Shown one piece after another: positions 1 to 8,553 of a stretch of 64,000 bases of DNA. Both the position numbers and the translations under genes were made by a program. Origin of the DNA: Anaerolineae bacterium (lineage in GTDB: Bacteria > Chloroflexota > Anaerolineae > Aggregatilineales > Phototrophicaceae); the NCBI GenBank assembly GCA_022843385.1, contig JALHNT010000001.1:1-64000 (forward strand). Direction: 5' to 3'. A model generated the notes under the pieces. It saw only the letters and a program-made list of their open reading frames with translations, was not told the origin of the DNA and searched no databases. The first letter of the stretch is position 1. Each line of letters begins with the position of its first letter.

Positions 1-275
1 GTCGTCGCGGTTGGTGCCCGATATGGATAGGGACATACAAATATCTCATACGTGTTGGGCTCAACCCACAGGATATGAATGTCCTGCAAATCGTAATCGG
101 GCAGCGCGATCAGTAACCAATTCATCGATGTTCCCAACTTCATGTGCTGAATATCAGGATCATTTCGCAGAAGCTGAATCATATCCAACATGCCCCGCCC
201 AAATTCGATATCGTACTTATATGCCCCGTGTGCATACACCTCATAGAATCTGGAAATTTCATCCCAGGATCGCAT
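1..275 (-). CDS. Hypothetical protein, truncated by window edge
   Basis: The reverse strand is open from an ATG at 275 to the window edge, about 91 codons with no stop. The protein begins MRSWDEISRFYEVYAHGAYK and is rich in aromatic and acidic residues. A Shine-Dalgarno-like AAAGG lies about 8 bases upstream of the ATG, which supports this start. Base use is somewhat more AT-rich than in the methyltransferase upstream. I do not recognise the family, and no signal peptide or membrane segment is visible in the part shown. The gene is transcribed in the same direction as the methyltransferase at 348-1553 and could follow it in a transcript. Confidence 0.6.
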   Translation of the reverse strand, partial: MRSWDEISRFYEVYAHGAYKYDIEFGRGMLDMIQLLRNDPDIQHMKLGTSMNWLLIALPDYDLQDIHILWVEPNTYEIFVCPYPYRAPTAT

Positions 276-347
276 GTTACACCTTTTTCCTATGCGGTCT
301 TGATGGAGCTCTCTTCAGCCCCAGCGGACAGGGTTCGCCGCCCGTCG

Positions 348-1553
348 TCATCCGCTTGCCTGACTCGGCAGCCCAATCCACTCGCTCAACTGCGCGGCCA
401 GCAGGGTTTCGAGGAAGGGCGTCACCTGCCAGAAGGACTTGAGCGCCAGATATTCCTGGACAAAAGCCGGGTCACCCGGTTCGGTGCGCTTGACCGCGCG
501 GATCATCAGATTGCGGCTGGTATGCTCGGACGAAATGAACTCGATCACATCGGTCTTGTAGCCCAGCACCCGTAAGATCAGGGCGCGAAAGCTGTCGGTC
601 AGAATGTCAGCCATGCGCTGTTTGAGGATGCCATGCCGCATCACCGGCTGGAACGGGTCGCGGACTTCAAGCTGTTTATTGAGATGCTTGTGGCAGCACG
701 GCACCGCCAGGATCAGCGGCGCACCGTGTCGCACCCCCAGCGCCAGCGCCTCATCGGTGGCGGTGTCGCAGGCATGGAGCGCCAGCACGATGTCCGGCGC
801 GTCGTCGGGCAGGAAGTCGATGATGGGCGAGGCGTGAAAGCACTGGTCGCCCAGACCCAGGCTGCGGCCATAGGCATTGCTGCGGTCGATCAGACGCGGG
901 TTGACATCCACGCCGCTCAGGGTGGTCGGCAGTTGGCGGATGGTGTTCAGGTAATGATGGGTGGCGAAGGTCAGGTAAGCCGAGCCGCAGCCACAGTCCA
1001 GAATGCGGATCGGTGAATGACCGAACTGCTCCAGCGCACCGGTGTGATCGACCAGCTTGAGGAATTCGTTGATCTGGGCGAACTTGTCCTGCATATCAGC
1101 CTTGATGTGTCCATCGGCGGCCTGGATGCCAATCGTTTGCAGGAAGGGGTCGGGCAGCGTCGGCGGGATCGGCCAGTCCTTCCACTGGTCGTGGTCGGTG
1201 CGGACTTCGTGGGGACGTTCTGGCGTCGAGCGATGGATGATCGGCTTACCCTTTTTGCTGAACTGGATGCTGATGTCCTCCAGCGTTGTCTCCAGGCGGA
1301 TGCTGCTGAAGGGCAGCGCCAGCAGCTCGTTGATCTTGCCGGGCGCTTCGTCCATGCGGTAATTCTTGGTGATGTCCTGCCGGGCGTCGAAGTGCGACAC
1401 CTGGAGATGGCGCTGGTTCTTGATCTGCACCGGACGCACCTTGACCAGCCGCCAGGGCAGCCCGCCGCTGATGCTGCCCTTGAGCGTCATCTGGACAAAA
1501 GCCTGTTCATCCAGCGCCGCCTGCTGGATCATCGCGCGATAGTCGGATGTCAT
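348..1553 (-). CDS. Class I SAM-dependent methyltransferase (Methyltransf_32 type)
   Basis: This 401 aa protein has an N-terminal domain of about 150 residues without a clear match, then a Rossmann methyltransferase domain. The SAM-binding glycine motif ILDCGCGSAYL is at about residues 183-193, and an acidic residue in GVDVNP ends strand 2. LHACDT (about 259-264) and VPCCH (about 284-288) are characteristic of the METTL25/GSTCD-like Methyltransf_32 group. The substrate is unknown; members of this group are often suspected RNA or protein methyltransferases. The start has a purine-rich AGGGGAA upstream. The gene is divergent from the GNAT gene at 1625 across a 71 bp gap. Confidence 0.85.
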   Translation of the reverse strand: MTSDYRAMIQQAALDEQAFVQMTLKGSISGGLPWRLVKVRPVQIKNQRHLQVSHFDARQDITKNYRMDEAPGKINELLALPFSSIRLETTLEDISIQFSKKGKPIIHRSTPERPHEVRTDHDQWKDWPIPPTLPDPFLQTIGIQAADGHIKADMQDKFAQINEFLKLVDHTGALEQFGHSPIRILDCGCGSAYLTFATHHYLNTIRQLPTTLSGVDVNPRLIDRSNAYGRSLGLGDQCFHASPIIDFLPDDAPDIVLALHACDTATDEALALGVRHGAPLILAVPCCHKHLNKQLEVRDPFQPVMRHGILKQRMADILTDSFRALILRVLGYKTDVIEFISSEHTSRNLMIRAVKRTEPGDPAFVQEYLALKSFWQVTPFLETLLAAQLSEWIGLPSQASG

Positions 1554-1584
1554 GTTAAGGTTTTCCCCTGTAGCGTTCAGCCTG

Positions 1585-1592
1585 ATTATAAT
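1585..1592. promoter_or_regulatory. Symmetric -10 element shared by divergent genes
   Basis: The 8-mer ATTATAAT is its own reverse complement, so it gives a TATAAT -10 hexamer on both strands in the 71 bp gap between the methyltransferase (minus) and the GNAT gene (plus). Symmetric -10 boxes are known to allow bidirectional initiation. I see no good -35 hexamer on either side, so this is only a candidate. Confidence 0.35.
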
Positions 1593-1624
1593 CGGTAGCC
1601 GGCATAAAGTGGATGAGGTGACTA

Positions 1625-2194
1625 ATGGATAACGACGCGCCGCAGATACGGATGGTCTGGCCGGAGGCGCGCCTGACCGACCCGCCGCCGGTCGTGCTGC
1701 CGCCGGATTATGGGCTGCGGCTGTACCAGCCGGGCGACGAAGCCGACTTCTATCGCCTGATGGGGCTGGCAGGCTGGCCGGGATGGGATGATGAGCGGCT
1801 GCGTCCCTGGCTGGCGCGGGTCATCCCGGATGGCTGGTGGCTGGTGACGCATCAGGGGCGCATGGTGGCCTCGGCGATGGCGCTGCACAACTACACCGGA
1901 CAGAATCCGTTTCAGGGTGAACTGGGCTGGGTGGCGGGCGATCCGGCTCATGCGGGGAAGGGGATCGGGCGGGCGGTGTGCGCGGCGGTCACGGCTCGGC
2001 TGATGCAGGCCGGCTACCGGGAAATCCATCTCTACACCGAACAGTGGCGGCTGCCGGCCATCAAGACCTATCTCAAGCTGGGTTTCATCCCCTATCTGTA
2101 TCTGCCGGAGATGGGGGAGCGCTGGCGCGAGTTGTGCGACCAGTTGGGATGGCCGTACACGCCGCAGGACTGGCGAAAGGTCGCCAATCGCTGA
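1625..2194 (+). CDS. GNAT family N-acetyltransferase
   Basis: This 189 aa cytoplasmic protein transfers an acetyl group from acetyl-CoA to an unknown amine. The acetyl-CoA loop is visible as VAGDPAHAGKGIGRAV at about residues 103-118 (the Q/RxxGxG/A signature in the form HAGKGIG). It is followed by the typical LYTEQWRLPAIKTYLKLGF strand-helix, in which the last substrate-site helix ends in LGF. A GAGGTG ribosome site precedes the ATG by a few bases. Substrate specificity cannot be read from the sequence. A repeat element lies immediately downstream. Confidence 0.85.
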   Translation: MDNDAPQIRMVWPEARLTDPPPVVLPPDYGLRLYQPGDEADFYRLMGLAGWPGWDDERLRPWLARVIPDGWWLVTHQGRMVASAMALHNYTGQNPFQGELGWVAGDPAHAGKGIGRAVCAAVTARLMQAGYREIHLYTEQWRLPAIKTYLKLGFIPYLYLPEMGERWRELCDQLGWPYTPQDWRKVANR

Positions 2195-2228
2195 ATCCGC
2201 GCTAGACTCAGGGGAGTTGTTAGTTGTT

Positions 2229-2500
2229 AGGCTTTTCCAAGAATATACTGCTCCCATAGATTGCCGTGTAGGGGCGCAATATTGACCGTTGATGAATGAA
2301 ATTGGCATTGTGATGTGCGTACCCGTACCAGCGGACACCCCGTTGGGTGTCCCTACGAATGACCGGTGGGTGTAGGGACGTGCAACGGCACGTCCGCCGC
2401 ATCCTATAGCGATTGCCGAATCAATTTATCAAACCTCAATATTGCGCCCCTACGGAAGAAAACCTGCCGCAATGGGCTAAACATTTTTCTGGAATAGCCT
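2229..2500. mobile_element. MITE-like element, family C copy 1 (272 bp)
   Basis: The ends are inverted repeats, starting AGGCTTTTCCAAGAA and ending as the reverse complement AGGCTATTCCAGAAA. An inner GTAGGGGCGCAATATT motif occurs on each side. The exact 8 bp TAGTTGTT occurs immediately outside both ends (2221-2228 and 2501-2508), as expected of a target-site duplication. The core carries two adjacent palindromes, GGACACCCCGTTGGGTGTCC and GGACGTGCAACGGCACGTCC. No ORF is present, so any mobility would depend on a transposase elsewhere. A second copy in the opposite core orientation lies at 18307-18581. Confidence 0.75.
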
Positions 2501-2744
2501 TAGTTGTTGGTTGTATAAGGTGATGAACGCAGGTTATCAATTTTGGGATATTCCTCCCCTGGGTTTGGGATAACCGCCTGGGTGAAGGCATATGCGCTCG
2601 ACAGGCCATGAGGGATGTTAACCGCGATGAGCGAACCTACCTTGAACCAAGAACCAACAACTAAGAACTAACAACTAGGAACTAACAACCAACAACTCGC
2701 AACTCGCCACCGCAGTTGTGCTGACTGTAGACAAGGATAAACCG
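2501..2744. repeat. Intergenic gap with degenerate AACTAACAACT repeats
   Basis: No gene is visible here. From about 2643 to 2705 the sequence is a run of degenerate 10-12 bp units such as AACTAACAACT, AAGAACTAACAACT and AACCAACAACT. The same low-complexity motif recurs at 3969-4015 and, more weakly, at 18583-18616, each time shortly upstream of a gene start. Its role is unknown. It may come from slippage or be a remnant of target DNA for the nearby elements, whose 8 bp target duplication TAGTTGTT resembles its complement. Confidence 0.5.
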
Positions 2745-3602
2745 ATGCCGCTCAATCTCAATGGCAAGAAAATCCGGCTGCGTCCGCTGGAAAACCGCGA
2801 TCTGGACGCGATCTGGCAGGCGTATCAGGACCTCGACCTGGAACTCATCACCGGTGGGGATTCGCCGCCCTATTCGGAAACCCAGGTGCGGGCTTACTGG
2901 AACGAGATCATGACCAACCCCGGCGCGGAACTGCGCTACTTCGCCATCGAGCCGACGCCGACCAATCCCGGCTCCAGCCAGTTCGCCGGCGCGTGCAGCC
3001 TACAACAGATCGACATGCGCAACCGTCATGCCGAGCTGGGGGTGTGGATGGCGGGGCGGGATAAGCGTGGGCTGGGGTATGGCACCGAGGCGGTTCATCT
3101 GCTGCTGGGTTATGCCTTCGAGGTGGTGCGGCTGGAGAAGGTGTATCTGGGGGTGTATGACTTCAACGAGGCCGGCATTCGTTCCTACGAGCGCGCCGGC
3201 TTCCGCTATGAGGGGCGGCTGTCGCAGATGATCTACTACGAAGGCCGCTACTGGGATGAGTGGCCGATGCGGATGTTGCGGAGCGAGTGGCAGCGTTATC
3301 AGCAGCACCCGGCGGAGGGGCTGCGCCCGTATCACGCCGATGACCTGGACGCAGCCGTGGCGCTCATCCACCGGCTGCTGACGACGGTTGATCTGGAAAG
3401 TGCGCGGGCGGTGCTGCGGCGCTTGTGGCGACAGATCGACCGCGACCTGTTGGCGTATCAGGTGGATGAGAAGCTGGTCGGGCTGCTGACGGTGACGACG
3501 GAACGGGGCAAGCCACAGCTTCAGGAATTGCTGTGCGACGCCAGCTTCCGCAAGGAAATCACGAAAGCAGTACAATCGCGCGATCTGAGCCAGACTGTCT
3601 AG
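2745..3602 (+). CDS. RimJ/RimL-type GNAT acetyltransferase with C-terminal extension
   Basis: Residues 1-175 form a GNAT domain of the ribosomal-protein or aminoglycoside acetyltransferase type: IRLRPLENRDLDAIW at the start, the CoA loop GRDKRGLGYGTEAV, then VYDFNEAGIRSYERAGFRYEG. About 105 further residues follow, an alpha-rich extension I cannot assign (DLDAAVALIHRLLTTVDLES and onward). I chose the ATG at 2745 because AAGGAT lies 6-7 bases upstream and the family normally starts just before IRLRPL. A GTG at 2718 in the same frame is possible but has no ribosome site. The substrate is unknown. Confidence 0.82.
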   Translation: MPLNLNGKKIRLRPLENRDLDAIWQAYQDLDLELITGGDSPPYSETQVRAYWNEIMTNPGAELRYFAIEPTPTNPGSSQFAGACSLQQIDMRNRHAELGVWMAGRDKRGLGYGTEAVHLLLGYAFEVVRLEKVYLGVYDFNEAGIRSYERAGFRYEGRLSQMIYYEGRYWDEWPMRMLRSEWQRYQQHPAEGLRPYHADDLDAAVALIHRLLTTVDLESARAVLRRLWRQIDRDLLAYQVDEKLVGLLTVTTERGKPQLQELLCDASFRKEITKAVQSRDLSQTV

Positions 3603-3741
3603 CACAGTTTCTAGTTGTTCGTTCAGGGCAGGTCTGTCCGCAAGGGGTGAGGTGCTTGATGAACCGCTTTGTTGTATTGTCTTGACCAGGGTGAGGTGAC
3701 CAGTCGCATAATGGATGGATACCCATTACGATGAATTCCTC

Positions 3742-3908
3742 TGAAAATAGGGCTTGCAACCCGGTGTCCGCCGCCGAGGGGTTAACCCCTCGGCTACCAG
3801 GAGATGCAAAGCCCACTGAAGGGGCTGCTTTCAAGTAAGTCTTTTCCAGCGCCTTTAGTGCGCTTACCGTATTTCCTGGTAGCTGGGTGGTTATAACCCC
3901 CAGCGCTA
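3742..3908. repeat. Interspersed repeat family B, intact copy
   Basis: The repeat runs from TGAAAATAGGGCTTGCAACC to the GCCCCCAGCG-like end. It contains the palindrome GAGGGGTTAACCCCTC in its left half and the block CCAGCGCCTTTAGTGCGCTT in its right half. Closely related copies occur at 12301-12603, where the palindrome is split by another element, and at 27190-27277 (right half only). No coding capacity is seen. The flanking DNA from 3603 to 3741 and 3909 to 4039 also holds no gene, only AACTAACAACT-type repeats at 3969-4015. Confidence 0.7.
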
Positions 3909-4039
3909 TCGTCCATAACCTTTGTTCATCCCTTTGGTCGCCAGCGCGATTCTATGGATAGCAACTCTGAACGAACAACTATCAACCAGGAACTAACAAC
4001 TAACAACTCGCAACTTTCCACTGCACGAGGAGACCCACC

Positions 4040-4996
4040 ATGCACCTGCCCACCTTCAGCGATGTCCTGCTGGCGAGTAAACAGATTCGCCCGTATCTGC
4101 ATCCGACGCCGCTGCACAGCTACCCGGCGGTGAATGAACTGATCGGCACCAGCGTCTACATCAAGCACGAGAATTATCAGCCGGTGGGGGCGTTCAAGGT
4201 ACGCGGCGGCGTCAACCTGGTGTCGCAGATGTCCGCAGAGGAACGGCAGCGCGGACTGATCGCAGCCTCCACCGGCAATCACGGCCAGTCGGTGGCGTTC
4301 GCCGGGCGGTTGTTCGGCGTTCCGGCGCGGATCGTCGTGCCAGAAGGGGCTAATCCGGGCAAGGTGGCGGCGATGCAAGGGATGGGGGCGGAGGTGATCG
4401 CGCATGGAGCCAAGTTCGATGATGCCCGGCTGCACTGTGAGGCGCTGGCACAGGAACACGGCTACCGCTACGTCCATTCCGGTGACGAGCCGCTGCTAAT
4501 CGCCGGCGTCGGCACCTACACGCTGGAAATCTACGAGGAGCAGCCCGACATCGATGTGATGATCGTCCCAATCGGTGGGGGCAGCGGCGCGGCGGGAGCC
4601 TGCCTGGCGGCACATGCACTCCGGCCTGGGGCGCGGGTGATCGGCGTGCAGTCGGAGATGGCACCGGCGGCCTATGAGTCGTGGCGGTCGCAGCAATTGA
4701 CGAGCGCCGCTAACCAGACCTTCGCCGAGGGGCTGGCGACGGCGACGGCCTTCGCCCTGCCACAGGCCATCCTTCAGCGCGAACTGGACGACTTCGTGCT
4801 GGTGCGCGACGAAGAGATCAAGCAGGCGATGATCTGGATGATCGAGCGTGCCCACACACTGGCTGAGAGCGCCGGGGCGGCCGCGCTGGCGGCGGCTTAC
4901 CGGCTGCGCGAGGAACTGGCCGGGAAGCGAGTGGCTATCGTCTGTTCCGGTGGCAATGTCGCGCTGGAGCAACTGCGGATGGTGCTGGCGCAGTAG
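4040..4996 (+). CDS. PLP-dependent threonine ammonia-lyase (threonine dehydratase)
   Basis: This 318 aa fold-type II PLP enzyme is expected to deaminate L-threonine to 2-oxobutanoate, the entry to isoleucine synthesis or threonine degradation. The Schiff-base lysine is K53 in VGAFKVRGG. The phosphate-binding glycine loop is IGGGSG (about residues 173-178), and the PLP pyridine-nitrogen end is CSGGN at 302-306. Other family marks are STGNHGQSVA and the substrate loop HPTPL. It lacks the C-terminal ACT regulatory domain of biosynthetic IlvA, so it resembles catabolic TdcB or serine racemase-like members. A GAGGAG ribosome site precedes the ATG. Confidence 0.87.
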   Translation: MHLPTFSDVLLASKQIRPYLHPTPLHSYPAVNELIGTSVYIKHENYQPVGAFKVRGGVNLVSQMSAEERQRGLIAASTGNHGQSVAFAGRLFGVPARIVVPEGANPGKVAAMQGMGAEVIAHGAKFDDARLHCEALAQEHGYRYVHSGDEPLLIAGVGTYTLEIYEEQPDIDVMIVPIGGGSGAAGACLAAHALRPGARVIGVQSEMAPAAYESWRSQQLTSAANQTFAEGLATATAFALPQAILQRELDDFVLVRDEEIKQAMIWMIERAHTLAESAGAAALAAAYRLREELAGKRVAIVCSGGNVALEQLRMVLAQ

Positions 4997-5310
4997 AAGA
5001 ATTCAGGCATGTAGCCGTACTTACGGTGCACACAATTAGTGTAGGCTTGAGGGAAACTCCTGAAGGTTATATGGAAGCAGTGAGGAGGTTATCCGAATTA
5101 TACGCAAGTCAAGGTTCAAACAGCGGAAGTCAAACACCCAAGAGACGCTTAATACCCAATCCACAATAATGGTCTTTGTCTCGGTCTACCCTTATCGCTG
5201 TGGGATAAGGTTTAGGACACGGGTCAAAAGCTGAGCTGCGTGAGTCGTGCGATAGAAGATACATGATAGAATATGATTTGTTATATGTTGAGAAATGCTG
5301 GAGACAAACG
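4997..5310 (+). other. Gap with a possible short coding remnant
   Basis: No convincing gene is present. A plus-strand frame open from inside the preceding gene to a TAA near 5167 reads HVAVLTVHTISVGLRETPEG and contains a 31-codon ATG ORF from about 5072, MEAVRRLSELYASQGS and onward. It has no family I recognise and no strong ribosome site. It may be a decayed gene end or chance. The second half of the gap is AT-rich and carries the upstream region of the DUF1905 gene. Confidence 0.3.
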
Positions 5311-5760
5311 ATGGGCGCTACCTTTACAACAACCCTGTTACAGGATGAATCCGTGAATGCCACAGGTATCAACATTCCTCCTGAGATTGTTGAAGGACTG
5401 GGCGCGGGTAAGCGTCCGCCGGTGCGGGTCACGATCAATGGCTACTCCTACCGCAACACAGTGGCGGTTATGGGGGGAATTTACATGGTGGGCGTTAGCG
5501 CCGAACATCGCAAGAATGCGGGTGTCGCGGGGGGCGATACCGTTGATGTCACCATTGAACTGGACACCGAGCCGCGAACAGTTGATGTGCCAGATGATCT
5601 GGCGGCGGCGTTGGCTGCAAAACCGGGCGCAACCGCCGCCTTTGATGCGTTGGCGCCTTCAAAGCGTAAGGAAGCCGTGCGGCAGGTTAACGACGCCAAA
5701 ACACCGGAAACCCGCCAACGGCGGATTGAGGGCATCGTCGCCAAACTTCCTCAGGCCTGA
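5311..5760 (+). CDS. DUF1905 / YdeI-OmpD-associated domain protein
   Basis: This 149 aa protein has an N-terminal DUF1905 beta-barrel-like domain, recognised by the conserved run GAGKRPPVRVTINGYSYRN and then GIYMVGVSAEHRK (about residues 30-75). A C-terminal YdeI/OmpD-associated helical segment follows: FDALAPSKRKEAVRQVNDAK and then TRQRRIEGIVAKL. Proteins with this pair are common, uncharacterised and cytoplasmic; E. coli YdeI is linked to peptide and osmotic stress. I moved the start to the ATG at 5311, which has GGAGAC five bases upstream and matches the family N-terminus, rather than the ATG at 5263. Confidence 0.8.
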   Translation: MGATFTTTLLQDESVNATGINIPPEIVEGLGAGKRPPVRVTINGYSYRNTVAVMGGIYMVGVSAEHRKNAGVAGGDTVDVTIELDTEPRTVDVPDDLAAALAAKPGATAAFDALAPSKRKEAVRQVNDAKTPETRQRRIEGIVAKLPQA

Positions 5761-6000
5761 TCTTATCGCACACATCTCCGGAAAAGAGGGCAAATTCACC
5801 TTCAACGGTGGTGCGGTTGCCAGCGTTAATGGTGTTGCCACACTGCCCGCTGCCGGAAACCCGCGATATGGGCTAATGTTACACTGTGTTATTTACGACG
5901 GAGATGGCTATTCGCACCCATGATGGCATCGGTTTCCGCCTGACGAACCTGCGGATTAACCGATACCTGTGGCAAAGTTCAGGCTGATATGCGCCCAGCA
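5761..6000 (+). pseudogene. Possible remnant of a secreted-protein gene
   Basis: Just after the DUF1905 stop, a plus-strand frame reads KFTFNGGAVASVNGVATLPA and continues to YDGDGYSHP before a stop. From about 5906 another frame reads MAIRTHDGIGFRLTNLRINR and stops at about 5989. The two stretches look protein-like and could be one gene broken by a frameshift, but there is no intact start and no family I can name. Confidence 0.25.
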
Positions 6001-6005
6001 GACCG

Positions 6006-6734
6006 TTATTCCACCAGCTTATCGCGCAGGCGGGTGAGATGATCCTCGCTCAGGCCGATCTGGTGCAGATAGGCCGCGCTGCCGCCGTAGCGGGTTTCCA
6101 GATGGCGCAGCGTCGCCAGCATGTGTTCCGGGTTGGACTCCAGCATCCGTTCGTAGTGTTCGGCGCTCATGGCCGGCGGACGATCCCGCCGCAGGCTATC
6201 CAGCAGCGGGGCGATGTTGGGGCCGGTCAGGGCATAATCCTCGGCAATCGTCTCATGCGGCACGCCGATGGCATCCAGCAGCAGCGCCACCACCACGCCG
6301 GTGCGATCCTTGCCAGCGGTGCAGTGTACCAGTCCCAGGCCACCATCACTGTCAATGAGCGCCTCAACTGCCGCTTTGACCGGAGCCTGACGGTAATCGA
6401 TGATGATCTGATACAGTCCATCCAACGTCGGCGGCAGGCTGCCGGATTGTGAACCGGCCTGCTGACGCGGGAAGATCGGGATGTGCTGAACCTTCACCGA
6501 AGCATGATGGGCAAAGGGATTGGGCGCGGCCTCGATCTCGCCTTCATGACGCAGATCGACCACCGTCCGCAGCCCTTCATCGATCAAGCGCTGCTGTGCC
6601 GCCGGCGTCAGGCGGTGTGGGCTGTCGCTCCGCAGCAGCGTGTGCCAGCGCGTCTGGCGGCCATCGCGGGTGGGGTAGCCACCCAGATCGCGCAGATTGT
6701 AAACGCCTTCAATTGACCATGTGCGAGGTGTCAT
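6006..6734 (-). CDS. Tyrosine-specific protein phosphatase family (Y_phosphatase3)
   Basis: This 242 aa protein belongs to the DSP-like tyrosine/lipid phosphatase family. VYNLRDLGGYPTRDG at residues 11-25 is the typical N-terminal signature, and HCTAGKDRTG at 137-146 is the catalytic P-loop, with Cys138 as nucleophile and Arg144 binding phosphate. The ATG at 6734 overlaps the stop of the upstream permease (TAATG), so the two are translationally coupled. As last gene of an ABC uptake operon it may remove phosphate from an imported or derived metabolite rather than from protein; that is inference. Longer upstream frames run into the permease and are not used. Confidence 0.87.
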   Translation of the reverse strand: MTPRTWSIEGVYNLRDLGGYPTRDGRQTRWHTLLRSDSPHRLTPAAQQRLIDEGLRTVVDLRHEGEIEAAPNPFAHHASVKVQHIPIFPRQQAGSQSGSLPPTLDGLYQIIIDYRQAPVKAAVEALIDSDGGLGLVHCTAGKDRTGVVVALLLDAIGVPHETIAEDYALTGPNIAPLLDSLRRDRPPAMSAEHYERMLESNPEHMLATLRHLETRYGGSAAYLHQIGLSEDHLTRLRDKLVE

Positions 6735-7573
6735 TAGCGTAATCCTGATTTGACAAACGAATCGATCACCTGCCGTTGCAGGATGATATATACCACAAGG
6801 ATCGGCAGGCTGGCGATGCTGGCCGCCGCCATCAGCGGACCCCACAGGTTGCCATCGGTCGACATGAACATCTGCAAGCCAATCTGGATGGTCGAGTTCT
6901 CCAGCCGGCTGGTCACCAGCAGCGGCCAGAAGTAGTCATTCCAGGCCGAGATGAACAGCAGCACCCCCAGCGAGGCAATGGTGGCACGCAGGTTGGGGCC
7001 AATCACCCGCCACAGCACACCCCAGTTGGTCGCGCCATCAATACGCGCCGCGTCGATCAGTTCCAGCGGGAAGGACTTGAATGCCTGGAACAACAGCAGG
7101 ATGGCGAAGGCCGAGCTGGCGTGTGGCACAATCAGCCCCATCAGGGTATTACGCCAGCCCAACTGCGTCAGCACGACATAATTTGGGATCATGGTCGCCT
7201 GAAATGGCACCAGCCAGGTCAGGGCGAACAGACTGTAGAGGATCGTTCGTCCGGGGAAATTCCAGCGGGCGAAGGCGTACGCCGCCAGCACACTGGTCAC
7301 CACTTGCAGCACCGCCTGCGAAAAGGCCATGACAAGGGTGTTGAGCAGCATCCGCCCCATCGGGATGGCGTTCCAGGCGCGGACGTAATGCTCGAAGGTG
7401 ATCTGAGTCGGCACCAGGCTGGCCGAATACAACTCGCTGTTCGGGCGCAGCGAGGTCAGCAGCATCCAGTAGATGGGGAAGATGGTGATCAGACTGAGCG
7501 CCAGCAGGATCAGGTGACTGCTGACCGGTGCGCGGCGAAACGCGGGCGGCTGGCTGGGGGTTATCGGGGTCAT
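6734..7573 (-). CDS. ABC carbohydrate transporter permease (MalG/UgpE type)
   Basis: This 279 aa inner-membrane protein has about six transmembrane helices, starting LILLALSLITIFPIYWMLLT. The EAA loop that contacts the ATPase is ELIDAARIDGATNWGVLWRV at about residues 183-202, followed by the conserved P of GPNL. It is the second permease subunit of the CUT1 class. It lies 9 bp after the other permease and overlaps the phosphatase by one base. No ATPase gene is in the operon, so a shared MsmK/UgpC-like subunit encoded elsewhere is expected. Confidence 0.9.
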   Translation of the reverse strand: MTPITPSQPPAFRRAPVSSHLILLALSLITIFPIYWMLLTSLRPNSELYSASLVPTQITFEHYVRAWNAIPMGRMLLNTLVMAFSQAVLQVVTSVLAAYAFARWNFPGRTILYSLFALTWLVPFQATMIPNYVVLTQLGWRNTLMGLIVPHASSAFAILLLFQAFKSFPLELIDAARIDGATNWGVLWRVIGPNLRATIASLGVLLFISAWNDYFWPLLVTSRLENSTIQIGLQMFMSTDGNLWGPLMAAASIASLPILVVYIILQRQVIDSFVKSGLR

Positions 7574-7582
7574 CTCAAACCT

Positions 7583-8536
7583 CTAGTTATCATAGAAGGC
7601 CAGGCGATTGCTCAACCGCAGCGTGAGCAGGGCGATCAGGCCGAAGCCGACGAAGAACACCATGGCTGCTGCCGAACTCCACCCCACGGCAAAACTCTGG
7701 AAGCCGTAATTCCACAGCAGATAATAGATGTTGGTGGTGGCGCTCAAGGGGCCGCCCTGTGTCAGCACGTTGATGTGGGCGAAGGTCCATTGCGACGCCA
7801 GCAGGATCGTCAGCGTTGTCATGAACAGGATGGTGGGCGAAAGCAGCGGGATCAGAATATAGCGGGTCATCTGCCAGCGGTCAGCGCCGTCAATGGCCGC
7901 TGCCTCCAGATACTCCTTGTTGATATTCGCCAGCGCCGCGGAAAAGATCAGGGTGCTGAAGCCGATCAACTGCCAGCCGGTGATGAAGATGATGGTGCCA
8001 ATTGCCAGGTTGCCATCGGTGAAGAAGCGGATGCGCTCCTCCAGATTGAAGACGGCATCGAGTGTGTTGTTCACGACGCCATTGGTTGGGTGCAAAATCC
8101 AGCGCCAGATGACGGCGATGACCACCGGAGCCATAATCATCGGCGTGAAGATCAGGGCGCGATAGAGATTACGCAGCCGCCCGCGAATGCCATCGGTCAG
8201 GATGGCGATCACCATCGGCAGGATCACCGACAGTGGCAGGATGCCGATCATGTAGATCAGGGTGTTCAACAGGGCGCGCTGCATTTCCGGCAGGGTGAAA
8301 ACGCGCAGGTAATTCTCCAGCCCGACATAGGTGCGCGGCGAAGTCGGGATCAGATTCCACTGGTAGAAACTTAACTCCAGCGTCTGCACCAGCGGGCGAT
8401 ACACCCAGATCAGGATGGTCACCACCGCCGGGATCAGGTAGAGATACGGTTCGATCCGCTGAAAGCGCGGCAGCCAACGCCAGGTCGGGGCCGCCGGAGC
8501 GGTTGCCACCAGCGGCAAACGAGCTTCCTGTTCCAT
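7583..8536 (-). CDS. ABC carbohydrate transporter permease (MalF/UgpA type)
   Basis: This 317 aa protein has about six transmembrane helices. Its first is YLIPAVVTILIWVYRPLVQT, and it has the long periplasmic loop and FYQWN segment typical of UgpA-like subunits. The EAA loop EYLEAAAIDGADRWQMTRYI lies in the C-terminal half. I chose the ATG at 8536, which has AAGGTG about 8 bases upstream; a TTG at 8557 overlaps that ribosome site and is unlikely. A hairpin followed by a T-run lies just upstream, separating this gene from the binding-protein gene. Confidence 0.9.
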   Translation of the reverse strand: MEQEARLPLVATAPAAPTWRWLPRFQRIEPYLYLIPAVVTILIWVYRPLVQTLELSFYQWNLIPTSPRTYVGLENYLRVFTLPEMQRALLNTLIYMIGILPLSVILPMVIAILTDGIRGRLRNLYRALIFTPMIMAPVVIAVIWRWILHPTNGVVNNTLDAVFNLEERIRFFTDGNLAIGTIIFITGWQLIGFSTLIFSAALANINKEYLEAAAIDGADRWQMTRYILIPLLSPTILFMTTLTILLASQWTFAHINVLTQGGPLSATTNIYYLLWNYGFQSFAVGWSSAAAMVFFVGFGLIALLTLRLSNRLAFYDN

Positions 8537-8553
8537 GAGGCGTTCACCTTTCT

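Noticed and set aside
2643-2705. AACTAACAACT runs considered as a replication or partition iteron array
   Set aside because: The units are degenerate and irregularly spaced, occur at several loci, and no rep or par gene is near.
6776-8374. 532-codon plus-strand ORF rich in Gln, His and Arg
   Set aside because: It runs opposite to two clear ABC permease genes, has no family and has the composition of an antisense shadow in high-GC DNA.
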